A stretch of 13,220 bases of DNA from Methanomicrobiales archaeon. Its GTDB lineage: Archaea > Halobacteriota > Methanomicrobia > Methanomicrobiales > Methanoculleaceae. Of this stretch, positions 1 to 6,435 are shown one piece after another (the first letter of the stretch is position 1; each line of letters opens with the position of its first letter). The stretch covers positions 1 through 13,220 of the forward strand of contig JAAZGM010000138.1 in the NCBI GenBank assembly GCA_012511245.1, given 5' to 3'. The position numbers were made by a program, and so were the translations under genes. Under the pieces are notes generated by a model. It worked only from the letters and a program-made list of their open reading frames with translations. It searched no databases and was not told where the DNA came from.

Positions 1-815
1 TCCCGCCCCACTGCAAGTTCGTCGGGTCCGCGACCGGCAAACCATATGGGGGCCGGGCCTACTTCCTCTCGCGCTACCTCGTCCGGGAGACGCCGGGCGG
101 CACCGAGGTGCTTGAGGTGGAGACCGATCCGAACGGGACCGGCCTGATGCGCGATGTCCTCTCCGCCCGGGTGATCGTCTCCGGCGACGACGTCTACCAC
201 TACCCCGAGCGCGTGAACGTTCAGGATCGAACGTTCCTGGTGCAGGCGGCGCTCGAATCCGGCTACCGCTGCACCGTCTTCACCGGCCACGGCGAGCAGA
301 CCACGTTCGTCCTCGACCCGGACCTCTCGGGATTCCTCCGGGTCCACGTCTACGACATCACCCCGCCCCGCCCCCATCTCTCGGCCACGCTCGGCGATCT
401 CGAGAAGACCGGGCTTTTCGGCGACCTCGAGATCATCTTCGAGCACCACGTCCGGGATATCCGCGAGATCAAGGCCGACGTCTACCCCTGCCGGGCGGCC
501 GGGTTCCCCCGCACCGTCGATGCGGACTCGCTCCGGCCCGGCGATCGGGTTGCAGGATGCCTGACGGCACGGGAACTGCTGCGGGAGCGCCACGGCGAGG
601 GGATTACGGTCGAGAACACCTGCCCGCTTGAGTCTGTGGCGGCCGAACCGTTCATCGCCCGGTGCTGCAGGAGCGAGCGGAGCGGTATCGGGCTCTGGAA
701 CGGCCTCTTCGGCGCGATTGTCCACTGGGGCGCGTCGTCGTGGGAGATTGCGGAAGCGGTGCGAGCGGTCGCGACCATGTGGAGGAAGCAGGATGGTGAA
801 GGTAGCGGTCGTTGA
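1..815 (+). CDS. Uncharacterised protein, 3' part (start lies before the window)
   Basis: The reading frame is open from base 3 to the TGA at 813-815 and gives 270 residues with no visible start, so the gene begins upstream. I do not recognise the family and assign no function. The fragment looks soluble and globular, with no signal peptide or obvious membrane span. Features that may be conserved are a GKPYGGRAYFLSRY stretch (fragment residues 12-25), EHHVRDIREI (147-156), seven cysteines (4, 90, 163, 186, 207 and the pair 221-222) and a hydrophobic, Trp-containing C-terminus (LWNGLFGAIVHWG, 231-243). The last 23 bases overlap the start of the dehydrogenase gene downstream, which suggests translational coupling and a related role. 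That link rests on context only. A GTG at 108 is in frame, but codons before it are open and read like normal protein, so 108 is unlikely to be the real start. Confidence 0.8.
   Translation, partial: PPHCKFVGSATGKPYGGRAYFLSRYLVRETPGGTEVLEVETDPNGTGLMRDVLSARVIVSGDDVYHYPERVNVQDRTFLVQAALESGYRCTVFTGHGEQTTFVLDPDLSGFLRVHVYDITPPRPHLSATLGDLEKTGLFGDLEIIFEHHVRDIREIKADVYPCRAAGFPRTVDADSLRPGDRVAGCLTARELLRERHGEGITVENTCPLESVAAEPFIARCCRSERSGIGLWNGLFGAIVHWGASSWEIAEAVRAVATMWRKQDGEGSGR
781..785 (+). promoter_or_regulatory. Ribosome binding site (GGAGG) fixing the dehydrogenase start
   Basis: GGAGG lies seven bases before the ATG at 793, inside the 3' end of the upstream gene. It supports ATG 793 over the longer open frame, which reaches back to 628 but reads there as an Arg/Ser-rich shadow of the upstream gene. 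Confidence 0.75.
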
Positions 816-1761
816 GGGCGACGGTATCGGGCACGAGGTCATCCCGGTCGCCCGCGCCGTCCTCGCGGCCGTCCGCCCCGATATCGAGTTCTTCGACGTT
901 GAGGTGGGCTACGGGCTCTGGGAGCGGACCGGGTGCGCCTGCAGTGAGGAGACGATCGCGGGTCTCGGCTCAGCGGACGCCATCCTCTTCGGCGCCGTCA
1001 CGACGCCGCCCGACCCCGGCTACCGGAGCGTTATGCTGCAGATCCGTCACACGCTCGACCTCTACGCAAACGTCCGCCCGATCCGGGGGGAGGGGGTCGA
1101 TGTCGTCATCGTGCGGGAGAACACTGAAGGGCTCTACTCCGGCGTCGAGTGGACGGAACCCGATCGCGCCTGCACCGTCCGGGTCGTCTCCCGCCGGGGG
1201 AGCGAGCGGATCGCCCGCTACGCCTGCACCCTCGCAAAATCCCGCCGCCACCTCACCGTGGGAAACAAGGCAAACGTCCTGAAGTCGGACTGCCTCTTCG
1301 TCGATACCTGCACCCGGGAGGCCGCCCGGGCGGGGGTTCCCTGCACGGCCCGCTACATCGACGCTCTCTCTCTCGACCTCCTGATGCACCCCGACCGCTA
1401 CGATGTGATCGTGACGACCAACATCTTCGGCGACATCCTCTCCGACGCCGCGGCCTACCTCGTCGGGGGGCTCGGTATGCTCCCGAGCGCAAACATCGGG
1501 GAGCGTGCCGCTCTCTTTGAGCCCGTCCACGGGAGCGCTCCCGATATCGCGGGGAGGAATGTTGCAAACCCCGTCGCAGCCATCCGGAGCGCTGCGATGC
1601 TCCTCTCACACATCGGCGATCCTGCATCCGCAACGGCGGTTGAGGAGGCCGTCGGGAGGGTGCTCTGTGCAGACATCCGGACACCCGACCTCGGCGGGTC
1701 TGCCGGCACCCGGGAGTTCGGGGCGGCGGTGCTCCGGGAGGTCGGGCAGGGGAAGGCCTAA
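793..1761 (+). CDS. Isopropylmalate/homoisocitrate dehydrogenase family protein (NAD-type)
   Basis: This 322-residue beta-decarboxylating dehydrogenase oxidises and decarboxylates a 2-hydroxy-3-carboxy acid. Plausible roles in a methanogen are 3-isopropylmalate dehydrogenase (LeuB, leucine) or the homoisocitrate-type enzyme AksF of coenzyme B synthesis. Visible family residues are R85 (RHTLDLYANVRP), R95, R108 and Y115 in VRENTEGLYSG, K159 in NKANVLK, D190, and D214/D218 in NIFGDILSD, followed by GGLGMLPSANIG (225-236). The cofactor loop reads GSAPDIAGRNVANP. Asp251-Ile252 correspond to the NAD-selecting Asp-Ile pair of isopropylmalate dehydrogenase rather than the Lys-Tyr of NADP isocitrate dehydrogenase, so NAD is inferred. 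ATG 793 follows a good GGAGG. The gene overlaps the uncharacterised gene by 23 bases and precedes nfo by 25 bases, so the three are probably co-transcribed. The family call is firm; the choice between LeuB and AksF is open. Confidence 0.92.
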   Translation: MVKVAVVEGDGIGHEVIPVARAVLAAVRPDIEFFDVEVGYGLWERTGCACSEETIAGLGSADAILFGAVTTPPDPGYRSVMLQIRHTLDLYANVRPIRGEGVDVVIVRENTEGLYSGVEWTEPDRACTVRVVSRRGSERIARYACTLAKSRRHLTVGNKANVLKSDCLFVDTCTREAARAGVPCTARYIDALSLDLLMHPDRYDVIVTTNIFGDILSDAAAYLVGGLGMLPSANIGERAALFEPVHGSAPDIAGRNVANPVAAIRSAAMLLSHIGDPASATAVEEAVGRVLCADIRTPDLGGSAGTREFGAAVLREVGQGKA

Positions 1762-1786
1762 ACCGCCTCCCGTCGAAGGATACGTC

Positions 1787-2635
1787 ATGGTGCTGGTAGG
1801 ATGCCACGTCTCGATCGCGGGCTCGATCGATCTTGCGGTCGGGCGCGCTCTTGATGCGGGCTGCGACACGTTTCAGATCTTCTCACGGAACCCTCGCGGC
1901 TGGAAGGCCAAGGACCTCGACCCCGACGTAGCCGGGGCGTTCAGGGCAGCGTTGAGTGAGTCCGGCATCGGGCCGGTCGTCGACCACATGCCCTACCTCC
2001 CGAACCCGGCCTCACCCGACGATGCGATCTACGAAAAATCGATCGCGACGCTCGTTATGGAACTCCAGCGATGTGAACTCCTCGGCATCCCCTACCTCGT
2101 GACCCACCTCGGGCACCACCGCGGCGCCGGTCTGGCGGCGGGGCAGGAGCGGGTTATCGCCGCTGTCAACCAGGCGCTTGAGGATGCCGGGGATACCGGC
2201 GTGACGCTCCTCTTTGAGAACACCGCCGGGGAGAAAAACAGCGTGGGATCGACGTTTTCTGATATTGCCCGGATCATGGAGGGGATCGATGCCGGTGAAC
2301 GGATCGGGATATGTTTCGATACCTGCCATGCGTTTGCCGCAGGCTATGATCTCCGGACGGCCGAAGGGGTCGCTACGGTGTTTGGGGAACTTGATGACCG
2401 GCTCGGCCTTCAACACCTCCGGGTCATCCACCTCAACGACTGCAAAGGTGACCTCGGGAGCGGACTTGATCGGCACGAGCACATCGGGCTTGGCTCCATC
2501 GGGGAGGATGGGTTTCGGCATATCCTCCGCCATCCGGTCATCCGCCGTCTCCCTCTCATCTGTGAGACGCCGGTCGATGAGCGGCGGGGTGATGCCGGAA
2601 ACATTGCAAAGGTCCGCGAACTTGCGGGAACCTGA
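1787..2635 (+). CDS. nfo: Endonuclease IV (AP endonuclease)
   Basis: This 282-residue TIM-barrel enzyme cuts DNA 5' of abasic sites in base-excision repair and removes blocked 3' ends. All nine ligands of the three-zinc centre can be placed by comparison with E. coli Nfo: H67 (DHMPY), H107 (VTHLGHH), E144 (LFENTAG), D178 and H181 (CFDTCH), H215 (IHLND), D228 and H230 (GLDRHEHIGLG) and E260 (CETP). Length matches the family (about 280). ATG 1787 gives the usual short N-terminus (MVLVGCHVS), with AAGGA six bases upstream. The longer frame back to 1505 is low-complexity shadow sequence. The gene starts 25 bases after the dehydrogenase stop and probably shares its transcript. No functional link to that neighbour is apparent. 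Confidence 0.97.
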   Translation: MVLVGCHVSIAGSIDLAVGRALDAGCDTFQIFSRNPRGWKAKDLDPDVAGAFRAALSESGIGPVVDHMPYLPNPASPDDAIYEKSIATLVMELQRCELLGIPYLVTHLGHHRGAGLAAGQERVIAAVNQALEDAGDTGVTLLFENTAGEKNSVGSTFSDIARIMEGIDAGERIGICFDTCHAFAAGYDLRTAEGVATVFGELDDRLGLQHLRVIHLNDCKGDLGSGLDRHEHIGLGSIGEDGFRHILRHPVIRRLPLICETPVDERRGDAGNIAKVRELAGT

Positions 2636-2763
2636 GTGCTTCCAGGTGCTGTTTCCGGTACGATTGATCTTCGGGTTATGGTGCGGCGGCTTCCGACGCT
2701 AACAATATTCCTTGATTTTTATAATAATCTGAAATACACTCTTTCCCCTCCTCTGTCTATGGG

Positions 2764-2780
2764 TATATATTTATATTAAT
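2764..2780 (+). promoter_or_regulatory. Archaeal TATA-box region of the propeller gene
   Basis: TATATATTTATATTAAT is the strongest TATA-like tract in the spacer. With the usual 25-30 base offset, transcription would start near 2795-2805, leaving a leader of about 145-150 bases before ATG 2948. A second, weaker AT box (TTTTTATAATAA, 2717-2728) lies upstream. The call rests on composition and position. Confidence 0.5.
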
Positions 2781-2935
2781 AGTTCCATCCTGCAACGCGC
2801 GAACCCTTATCCTGTGGAATCATGGCGAATCTCTGAAATTCTGCAGGATTTCCGTTTGTGCGTTCTCCGGGACGCTCTGTTTCCCGGCGTGCGTGCAGAC
2901 ACCATCGTATGGGACGAAGGGGGCGTTCTCATCGT

Positions 2936-2941
2936 GGTGAT
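2936..2941 (+). promoter_or_regulatory. Ribosome binding site (GGTGAT) choosing ATG 2948
   Basis: GGTGAT matches the archaeal 16S anti-Shine-Dalgarno end. It lies six bases before ATG 2948. A competing ATG at 2944 is in another frame and too close to the site, so 2948 is preferred. It also yields a clean signal peptide. Confidence 0.65.
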
Positions 2942-2947
2942 ATATGA

Positions 2948-5026
2948 ATGGCCGAATGGAAAGCACTGATAGTTGTCTGTACCGCCATCGCCGTCGGGCT
3001 GCTGGTGTCGCCCGTCATGGCCGGGGGGGGTGCTCCGGGCTCTGTCGTTCCCTTCTGCGTTGCGGAGGGATCGCAGGAGCATCCTGCCATCGGCGGTGAT
3101 ATGGTTGCCTGGGGAGACGGAAGAGACGGGGGGTCGGTCCGGTACTCGGATATCCCGGGCGGTGAAGGACAGAAGGTTGCAGGGGGGGGAACCGGACAGA
3201 GGTATCCGTCTGTATCGGGTGATTACATCGTCTGGGAGGAGATCCGGGATACGAACCTGGATATCTGTCTCTTCGAGATATCGAGCGGGAAGACGAGGGT
3301 GCTCACCGACGGGCAGGCCGACCGGTGGAAACCCGTCGTCTGTGATGGGTATGTGGCCTGGTACGATGCCCGGGGAGGGAACACGGATATCTGCCTCTAT
3401 GAGATCGAGACCGGCAACGAGATCTTTCTCTCCTGCTCACCGGTGACCGAGTGGAAGCCTGCGCTCTCGGAGAGGTATGTCGTCTGGGAGGAGAGCACCG
3501 GGAACGGTGACATCTGGGTGTATGATATCCAGAGTAAAGAGCGGCACCAGATCACCAGGAACAGCGCCCGCCAGACATACCCGGCGATATCGGGGAGCCG
3601 GATCGTCTGGGAGGACTACCGGGGCGGGGTTCCAGCCATCTACCTCTATGATCTCAACAGGCCTGCTGCGGGAGAGCAGAGGATCACCTCCGGCTCCGCC
3701 TGGCAGGTCTCCCCGGCGATTGATGGGGATCTTATCGCCTGGGAAGACAAACGGAGCGGGATATGGAATATCTACATCTGCGATCTCTCCCGTGAGATGG
3801 GCCGGGAGATGCCGATCTCTCCTTCCGGGACGGAACAGCTCTATCCAGTGGTCAGCGGCGATCTGGTTGTCTGGCAGAACGGTCGCGGTGGGGAAGCAGA
3901 CGTCTATGCCTTCACCTATTCCCGTGGGACGCCGCCGATAGCGAAGTTCTCGGCAGACCCAACGTCTGGAGAAGCGATGCTCGATGTCCAGTTCACCGAT
4001 CTCTCGACCGGTGATCCGGGTGCATGGATGTGGGACTTCGGCGACGGGCGCACCTCGCCCTCGCAAGACCCCCGGCACAGCTACGAGACCGCGGGTGACT
4101 ACACCGTCTCGCTCACGGTGAGCAACAAGTTCGGATCCGATACCACCACAGAGATCGGCTACATCCGTATAGACCCCCTGCCTCCCGCTCTGACTACCAC
4201 CGCCACTCCTCCTCCGACCTCCACTGCTCCTCCTCCTCCGACCGCTACCGCCATTCCGACCTCCACTGCCACTCCTACTTCCACCCCAACCCAAACTCAG
4301 AAACCAGCAGGAAATAGTGGGGGTGGCGGCGGTAGCGGTGGCGGCTCCATCTCCGTCAACCCCGACAGGAACACGTCGAAACCTACCGATACTCCCACCC
4401 CCACCCCCACCCCTCGTGAAACCACCCCCGGCCGCCTCTCTACCGACGAGACCGGTCTCGTCGATCAAACCCTCAAGATCCATTCGTCCGACGGCATCGC
4501 AGCCCTTATGATCGCGGAAGGCGCCAGGGCGGTCGATACCGCCGGAAACCCGCTCGCTGCGGTGACGCTTGTGCCGCTCAGCCCGGCCGATCTGCCTGCC
4601 ATACCCGCCACATACACATTTGCCGGGTACGCCTGCACCGCCGGGCCGGAGGGAGCCGCCTTCTCACCGGCGGCGACCCTATCGTTTGACTTCGCAGAAG
4701 AACAGTGGAGTACCGTCTACAACGGCAGTACGCAGGGCGGCCTTGTGGTGCAGCGGTATAACCAGTCGAGTAGCGCCTGGGAGGATGTTCCCACCGCTGT
4801 CCACCCGGATACCCGGAGTGTCGCGGCGGAGGTTCTGCATTTCAGCACGTATGCGCTCTTTATCACGGAACCCGGGGATGACCGGGCACAGGCGGCCGCC
4901 GCCGATGCTGGCCCAGGATTCACGGTCGGGCGGGGGATCCCGAACGCGCACCTTCCCCCGGCCCTGATATCCCTCATCGTCGTGGTGGTTGGTCTCCTCC
5001 TCTACCTTCGGAAAGGGGGCAGATGA
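2948..5026 (+). CDS. Secreted seven-repeat beta-propeller protein with PKD domain and C-terminal membrane anchor
   Basis: This 692-residue exported surface protein has the order: signal peptide (1-25, likely cut after SPVMA); seven propeller repeats of about 42 residues with the pattern P-x-[IV]-S-G-x-x-[IV]-[VA]-W-E-D-x-R...DI-x-x-Y-[DE]-[LI], starting near 45, 86, 128, 170, 211, 255 and 299 and resembling TolB/PD40 repeats; a PKD domain (about 328-410) with WDFGDG at 362-367; a Pro/Thr linker and Gly-rich run (411-495); a beta-rich domain of a type seen near anchors of methanogen surface proteins (about 497-640); and a hydrophobic segment (671-687) ending LRKGGR. N-glycosylation sequons lie at N475, N592 and N605. 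The fold suggests binding to a ligand, polymer or partner outside the cell; the target is unknown. The gene is monocistronic, has its own promoter, and converges on the other propeller gene. Two G8 tracts near its 5' end are unusual. Confidence 0.9.
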   Translation: MAEWKALIVVCTAIAVGLLVSPVMAGGGAPGSVVPFCVAEGSQEHPAIGGDMVAWGDGRDGGSVRYSDIPGGEGQKVAGGGTGQRYPSVSGDYIVWEEIRDTNLDICLFEISSGKTRVLTDGQADRWKPVVCDGYVAWYDARGGNTDICLYEIETGNEIFLSCSPVTEWKPALSERYVVWEESTGNGDIWVYDIQSKERHQITRNSARQTYPAISGSRIVWEDYRGGVPAIYLYDLNRPAAGEQRITSGSAWQVSPAIDGDLIAWEDKRSGIWNIYICDLSREMGREMPISPSGTEQLYPVVSGDLVVWQNGRGGEADVYAFTYSRGTPPIAKFSADPTSGEAMLDVQFTDLSTGDPGAWMWDFGDGRTSPSQDPRHSYETAGDYTVSLTVSNKFGSDTTTEIGYIRIDPLPPALTTTATPPPTSTAPPPPTATAIPTSTATPTSTPTQTQKPAGNSGGGGGSGGGSISVNPDRNTSKPTDTPTPTPTPRETTPGRLSTDETGLVDQTLKIHSSDGIAALMIAEGARAVDTAGNPLAAVTLVPLSPADLPAIPATYTFAGYACTAGPEGAAFSPAATLSFDFAEEQWSTVYNGSTQGGLVVQRYNQSSSAWEDVPTAVHPDTRSVAAEVLHFSTYALFITEPGDDRAQAAAADAGPGFTVGRGIPNAHLPPALISLIVVVVGLLLYLRKGGR
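4196..4413 (+). repeat. Low-complexity linker DNA with direct repeats and a C-tract array
   Basis: This region encodes the Pro/Thr and Gly linker of the propeller protein. TCCGACCTCCACTGC occurs at 4213-4227 and 4255-4269, exactly 42 bases apart and therefore in frame. A CTCCTCCTCC motif is reiterated nearby, and ACCCCC repeats tandemly at 4397-4413, encoding Thr-Pro pairs. Such DNA can change length by slippage while keeping the frame. The complementary strand carries four G-tracts separated by single bases. Confidence 0.8.
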
Positions 5027-5039
5027 ACCTTTATCAGTG

Positions 5040-5070
5040 AAAAAAATAGGGGGAGAAGGCTACCTTCTCC
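5040..5070 (-). terminator. Hairpin plus T-run ending the minus-strand propeller gene
   Basis: Read on the minus strand, an 8-bp perfect stem GGAGAAGG/CCTTCTCC (5063-5070 with 5052-5059) encloses only the TAG stop codon of the gene (5060-5062). It is followed by CCCTA and then seven T residues (5046-5040). The layout resembles an intrinsic terminator. On the plus strand the same hairpin has no T-run after it, so it looks directional. Confidence 0.6.
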
Positions 5071-6340
5071 GCATCCTTCCTGTAACCAGGAGGAGGAGGG
5101 CTGCCCCGGCCGCTGTTGCACCGAACCCTGGCGCCGCCGTCGGAGTGGGCGTTGCCGGAGTGGACGTTGCCGGAACCTCCTCTTCAAGGCCGATCAGCCA
5201 GGCGTCGTTGGTGTCCTCGGAGGATGACTGAATCCCTGCAAGGGTATAGCCGCCGGGAACGCTGCACGCCGCAAAAACCCTGGAGTCGGGAAGTGTCAGG
5301 TTCCACTGTATCATCCCGTCGGCATCCGTCCCGAGGACGAAGCCCTCCCCGGTCCACCTGATCTCACCCGCGATAAGGTATCCTCCGAACGGCCGCAGGG
5401 TGACGGCATGACCGGTGAACCCCTCCATATTCCGGAGCCAGATCTCCTCTCCGCCCGCATCGACAAGGCCGTACCAGTAGTTCCCGGAGTAGACGAACCC
5501 TCCATCAGCGGTCTCTTCGAGGTCATAGACGACCGGGGCGTGATAACTCTTATGCCAGACCGTGTTGCCGTCGCTGTCCAGGCGGATCAGGAAGGCATCG
5601 CCGACAGTATTGTTGAAGGGCGATGTCGTTCCCCCTATGATATATCCGCCGTCTGCCGTCACCGCTCCTGTGTTTGCGGAGATGCCGGAGAACGTCCGGT
5701 TCCAGATTGGAGTACCGCTGCTGTCGGTCTTTATGATGATCGCGGTCACATCGTCCGATGAACCGGACCGGCTCCAGAGCCATCCGATGGCGGCATACCC
5801 TCCATCAGGGGTAGCCCGGACGGACGAGACCTTCATCCCCGGCAGAACCTGCCGCCACTCCTCCTTCCCGGCGGTGTCGGTCCTGATCAGGAAAGAACTT
5901 CCCTGGTAGATGTAATCTCCATCCCCCACCGTCCTGGTGACGTTGTAGCCGCCGGCGATACACCCGCCATCAGCGGCCGCATCGACGGAGGCGGGTGCCA
6001 GATCGGGGAACTCCGCCGTCCATATCTCATCTCCCCGGCCGTCGGTCATCACGAGCAGCAGGTCCTCCTTGCCCCCGCCACCCGCCGCGAGCGTGGAGCC
6101 GAGGGCGATGTAACCCCCGTCTGCGGTCGGCGCGATCGCATCAAACTTATTCTCTTTTCCTGGTGCGAACGTCGCGTTCCATGAGATCTCCGGAGAGGTA
6201 TCGTCGATACCGCCGGAGATCGTCAGTGGTGTATAGGGTTCCCCGACCGCCGAGGCTGCTCCTGCCGGCAATACGGCCGCGATGAGCAACGCCGCCAGGA
6301 TCATCCCTGCCATCCGGAAATACCGGTAGTTCTTCGTCAT
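5060..6340 (-). CDS. Secreted beta-propeller-like protein with PGF-CTERM-like sorting signal
   Basis: This 426-residue exported protein starts at ATG 6340, where GTGATC lies six bases upstream; the open frame continues further back but without a better start. A signal peptide spans about residues 1-31 (hydrophobic core 11-25, PAGAASA before the cut). Seven repeats carry a DGGY-like turn at 74, 124, 179, 230, 279, 319 and 363. Most are followed by a D-x-x-G-x-x-x-W strand (W107, W162, W213, W262, W301, W346), consistent with a seven-bladed propeller. After a Thr/Pro linker (389-403) the tail is PGFG (404-407), a hydrophobic stretch and RMRRR. This is the tripartite PGF-CTERM pattern handled by archaeosortase A, which cuts and lipid-anchors S-layer-type proteins. 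Sequons at N55, N133, N214, N243 and N347 suggest glycosylation. The ligand is unknown. The gene is divergent from endA and convergent with the other propeller gene, 33 bases apart. Confidence 0.9.
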   Translation of the reverse strand: MTKNYRYFRMAGMILAALLIAAVLPAGAASAVGEPYTPLTISGGIDDTSPEISWNATFAPGKENKFDAIAPTADGGYIALGSTLAAGGGGKEDLLLVMTDGRGDEIWTAEFPDLAPASVDAAADGGCIAGGYNVTRTVGDGDYIYQGSSFLIRTDTAGKEEWRQVLPGMKVSSVRATPDGGYAAIGWLWSRSGSSDDVTAIIIKTDSSGTPIWNRTFSGISANTGAVTADGGYIIGGTTSPFNNTVGDAFLIRLDSDGNTVWHKSYHAPVVYDLEETADGGFVYSGNYWYGLVDAGGEEIWLRNMEGFTGHAVTLRPFGGYLIAGEIRWTGEGFVLGTDADGMIQWNLTLPDSRVFAACSVPGGYTLAGIQSSSEDTNDAWLIGLEEEVPATSTPATPTPTAAPGFGATAAGAALLLLVTGRMRRR

Positions 6341-6435
6341 GAAATCGATCACTGATACGGTGCAACGTGCAAAAAACGTAGCGGTTCGACCCCGGCAATC
6401 CATTAATGAACGTGAACTTCCAATATCTCTAGCAC
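6341..6435. promoter_or_regulatory. 95-base divergent promoter region (minus-strand propeller gene / endA)
   Basis: The only clear AT box is the palindrome CATTAATG at 6401-6408. Its centre is about 31 bases before the endA GTG at 6436, the spacing expected for a leaderless endA transcript. It lies about 65 bases before ATG 6340, which would leave a short leader for the minus-strand gene. I see no ribosome binding site before 6436. The assignment rests on position only. Confidence 0.35.

Larger units (their letters stand above)
2636..2947. other. 312-base non-coding spacer: T-rich end of the nfo operon, promoter and long leader
   Basis: No credible gene is present. Bases 2701-2780 are strikingly AT-rich for this GC-rich DNA: T-rich stretches just after nfo that could serve as an archaeal termination zone, then TATA-like boxes. 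Bases 2800-2947 appear to be the untranslated leader of the propeller gene. They contain a near-perfect 16-base palindrome around CTGCAG (2836-2851) and a 6-bp hairpin CCGGGA/TCCCGG (2867-2872 with 2882-2887, 9-base loop). A four-codon ATG frame at 2822 has no support as a peptide. Confidence 0.6.

Noticed and set aside
2822..2836. Four-codon ATG frame in the leader of the propeller gene
   Set aside because: It is too short to judge, has no convincing ribosome binding site and shows no sign of an attenuation arrangement.
2807..3082. Small minus-strand frame of 91 codons across the leader and signal peptide
   Set aside because: Composition is random-looking, it has no ribosome binding site, and it lies opposite a clear signal peptide.
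3437..4483. Long open frame of 348 codons on the minus strand
   Set aside because: It lies antisense to the propeller gene, whose repeats, PKD motif and linker are clear. The antisense product is Gly/Arg-rich low complexity with no recognisable fold, as expected in GC-rich DNA.
4934..5017. Archaeosortase-type signal at the C-terminus of the 692-residue protein (PGF at 656-658, IPNAHLP at 664-670)
   Set aside because: The PGF is about 12 residues and one Arg away from the membrane segment, and IPxxxxP does not match the VPxxxP pattern. A plain membrane anchor is the simpler reading.
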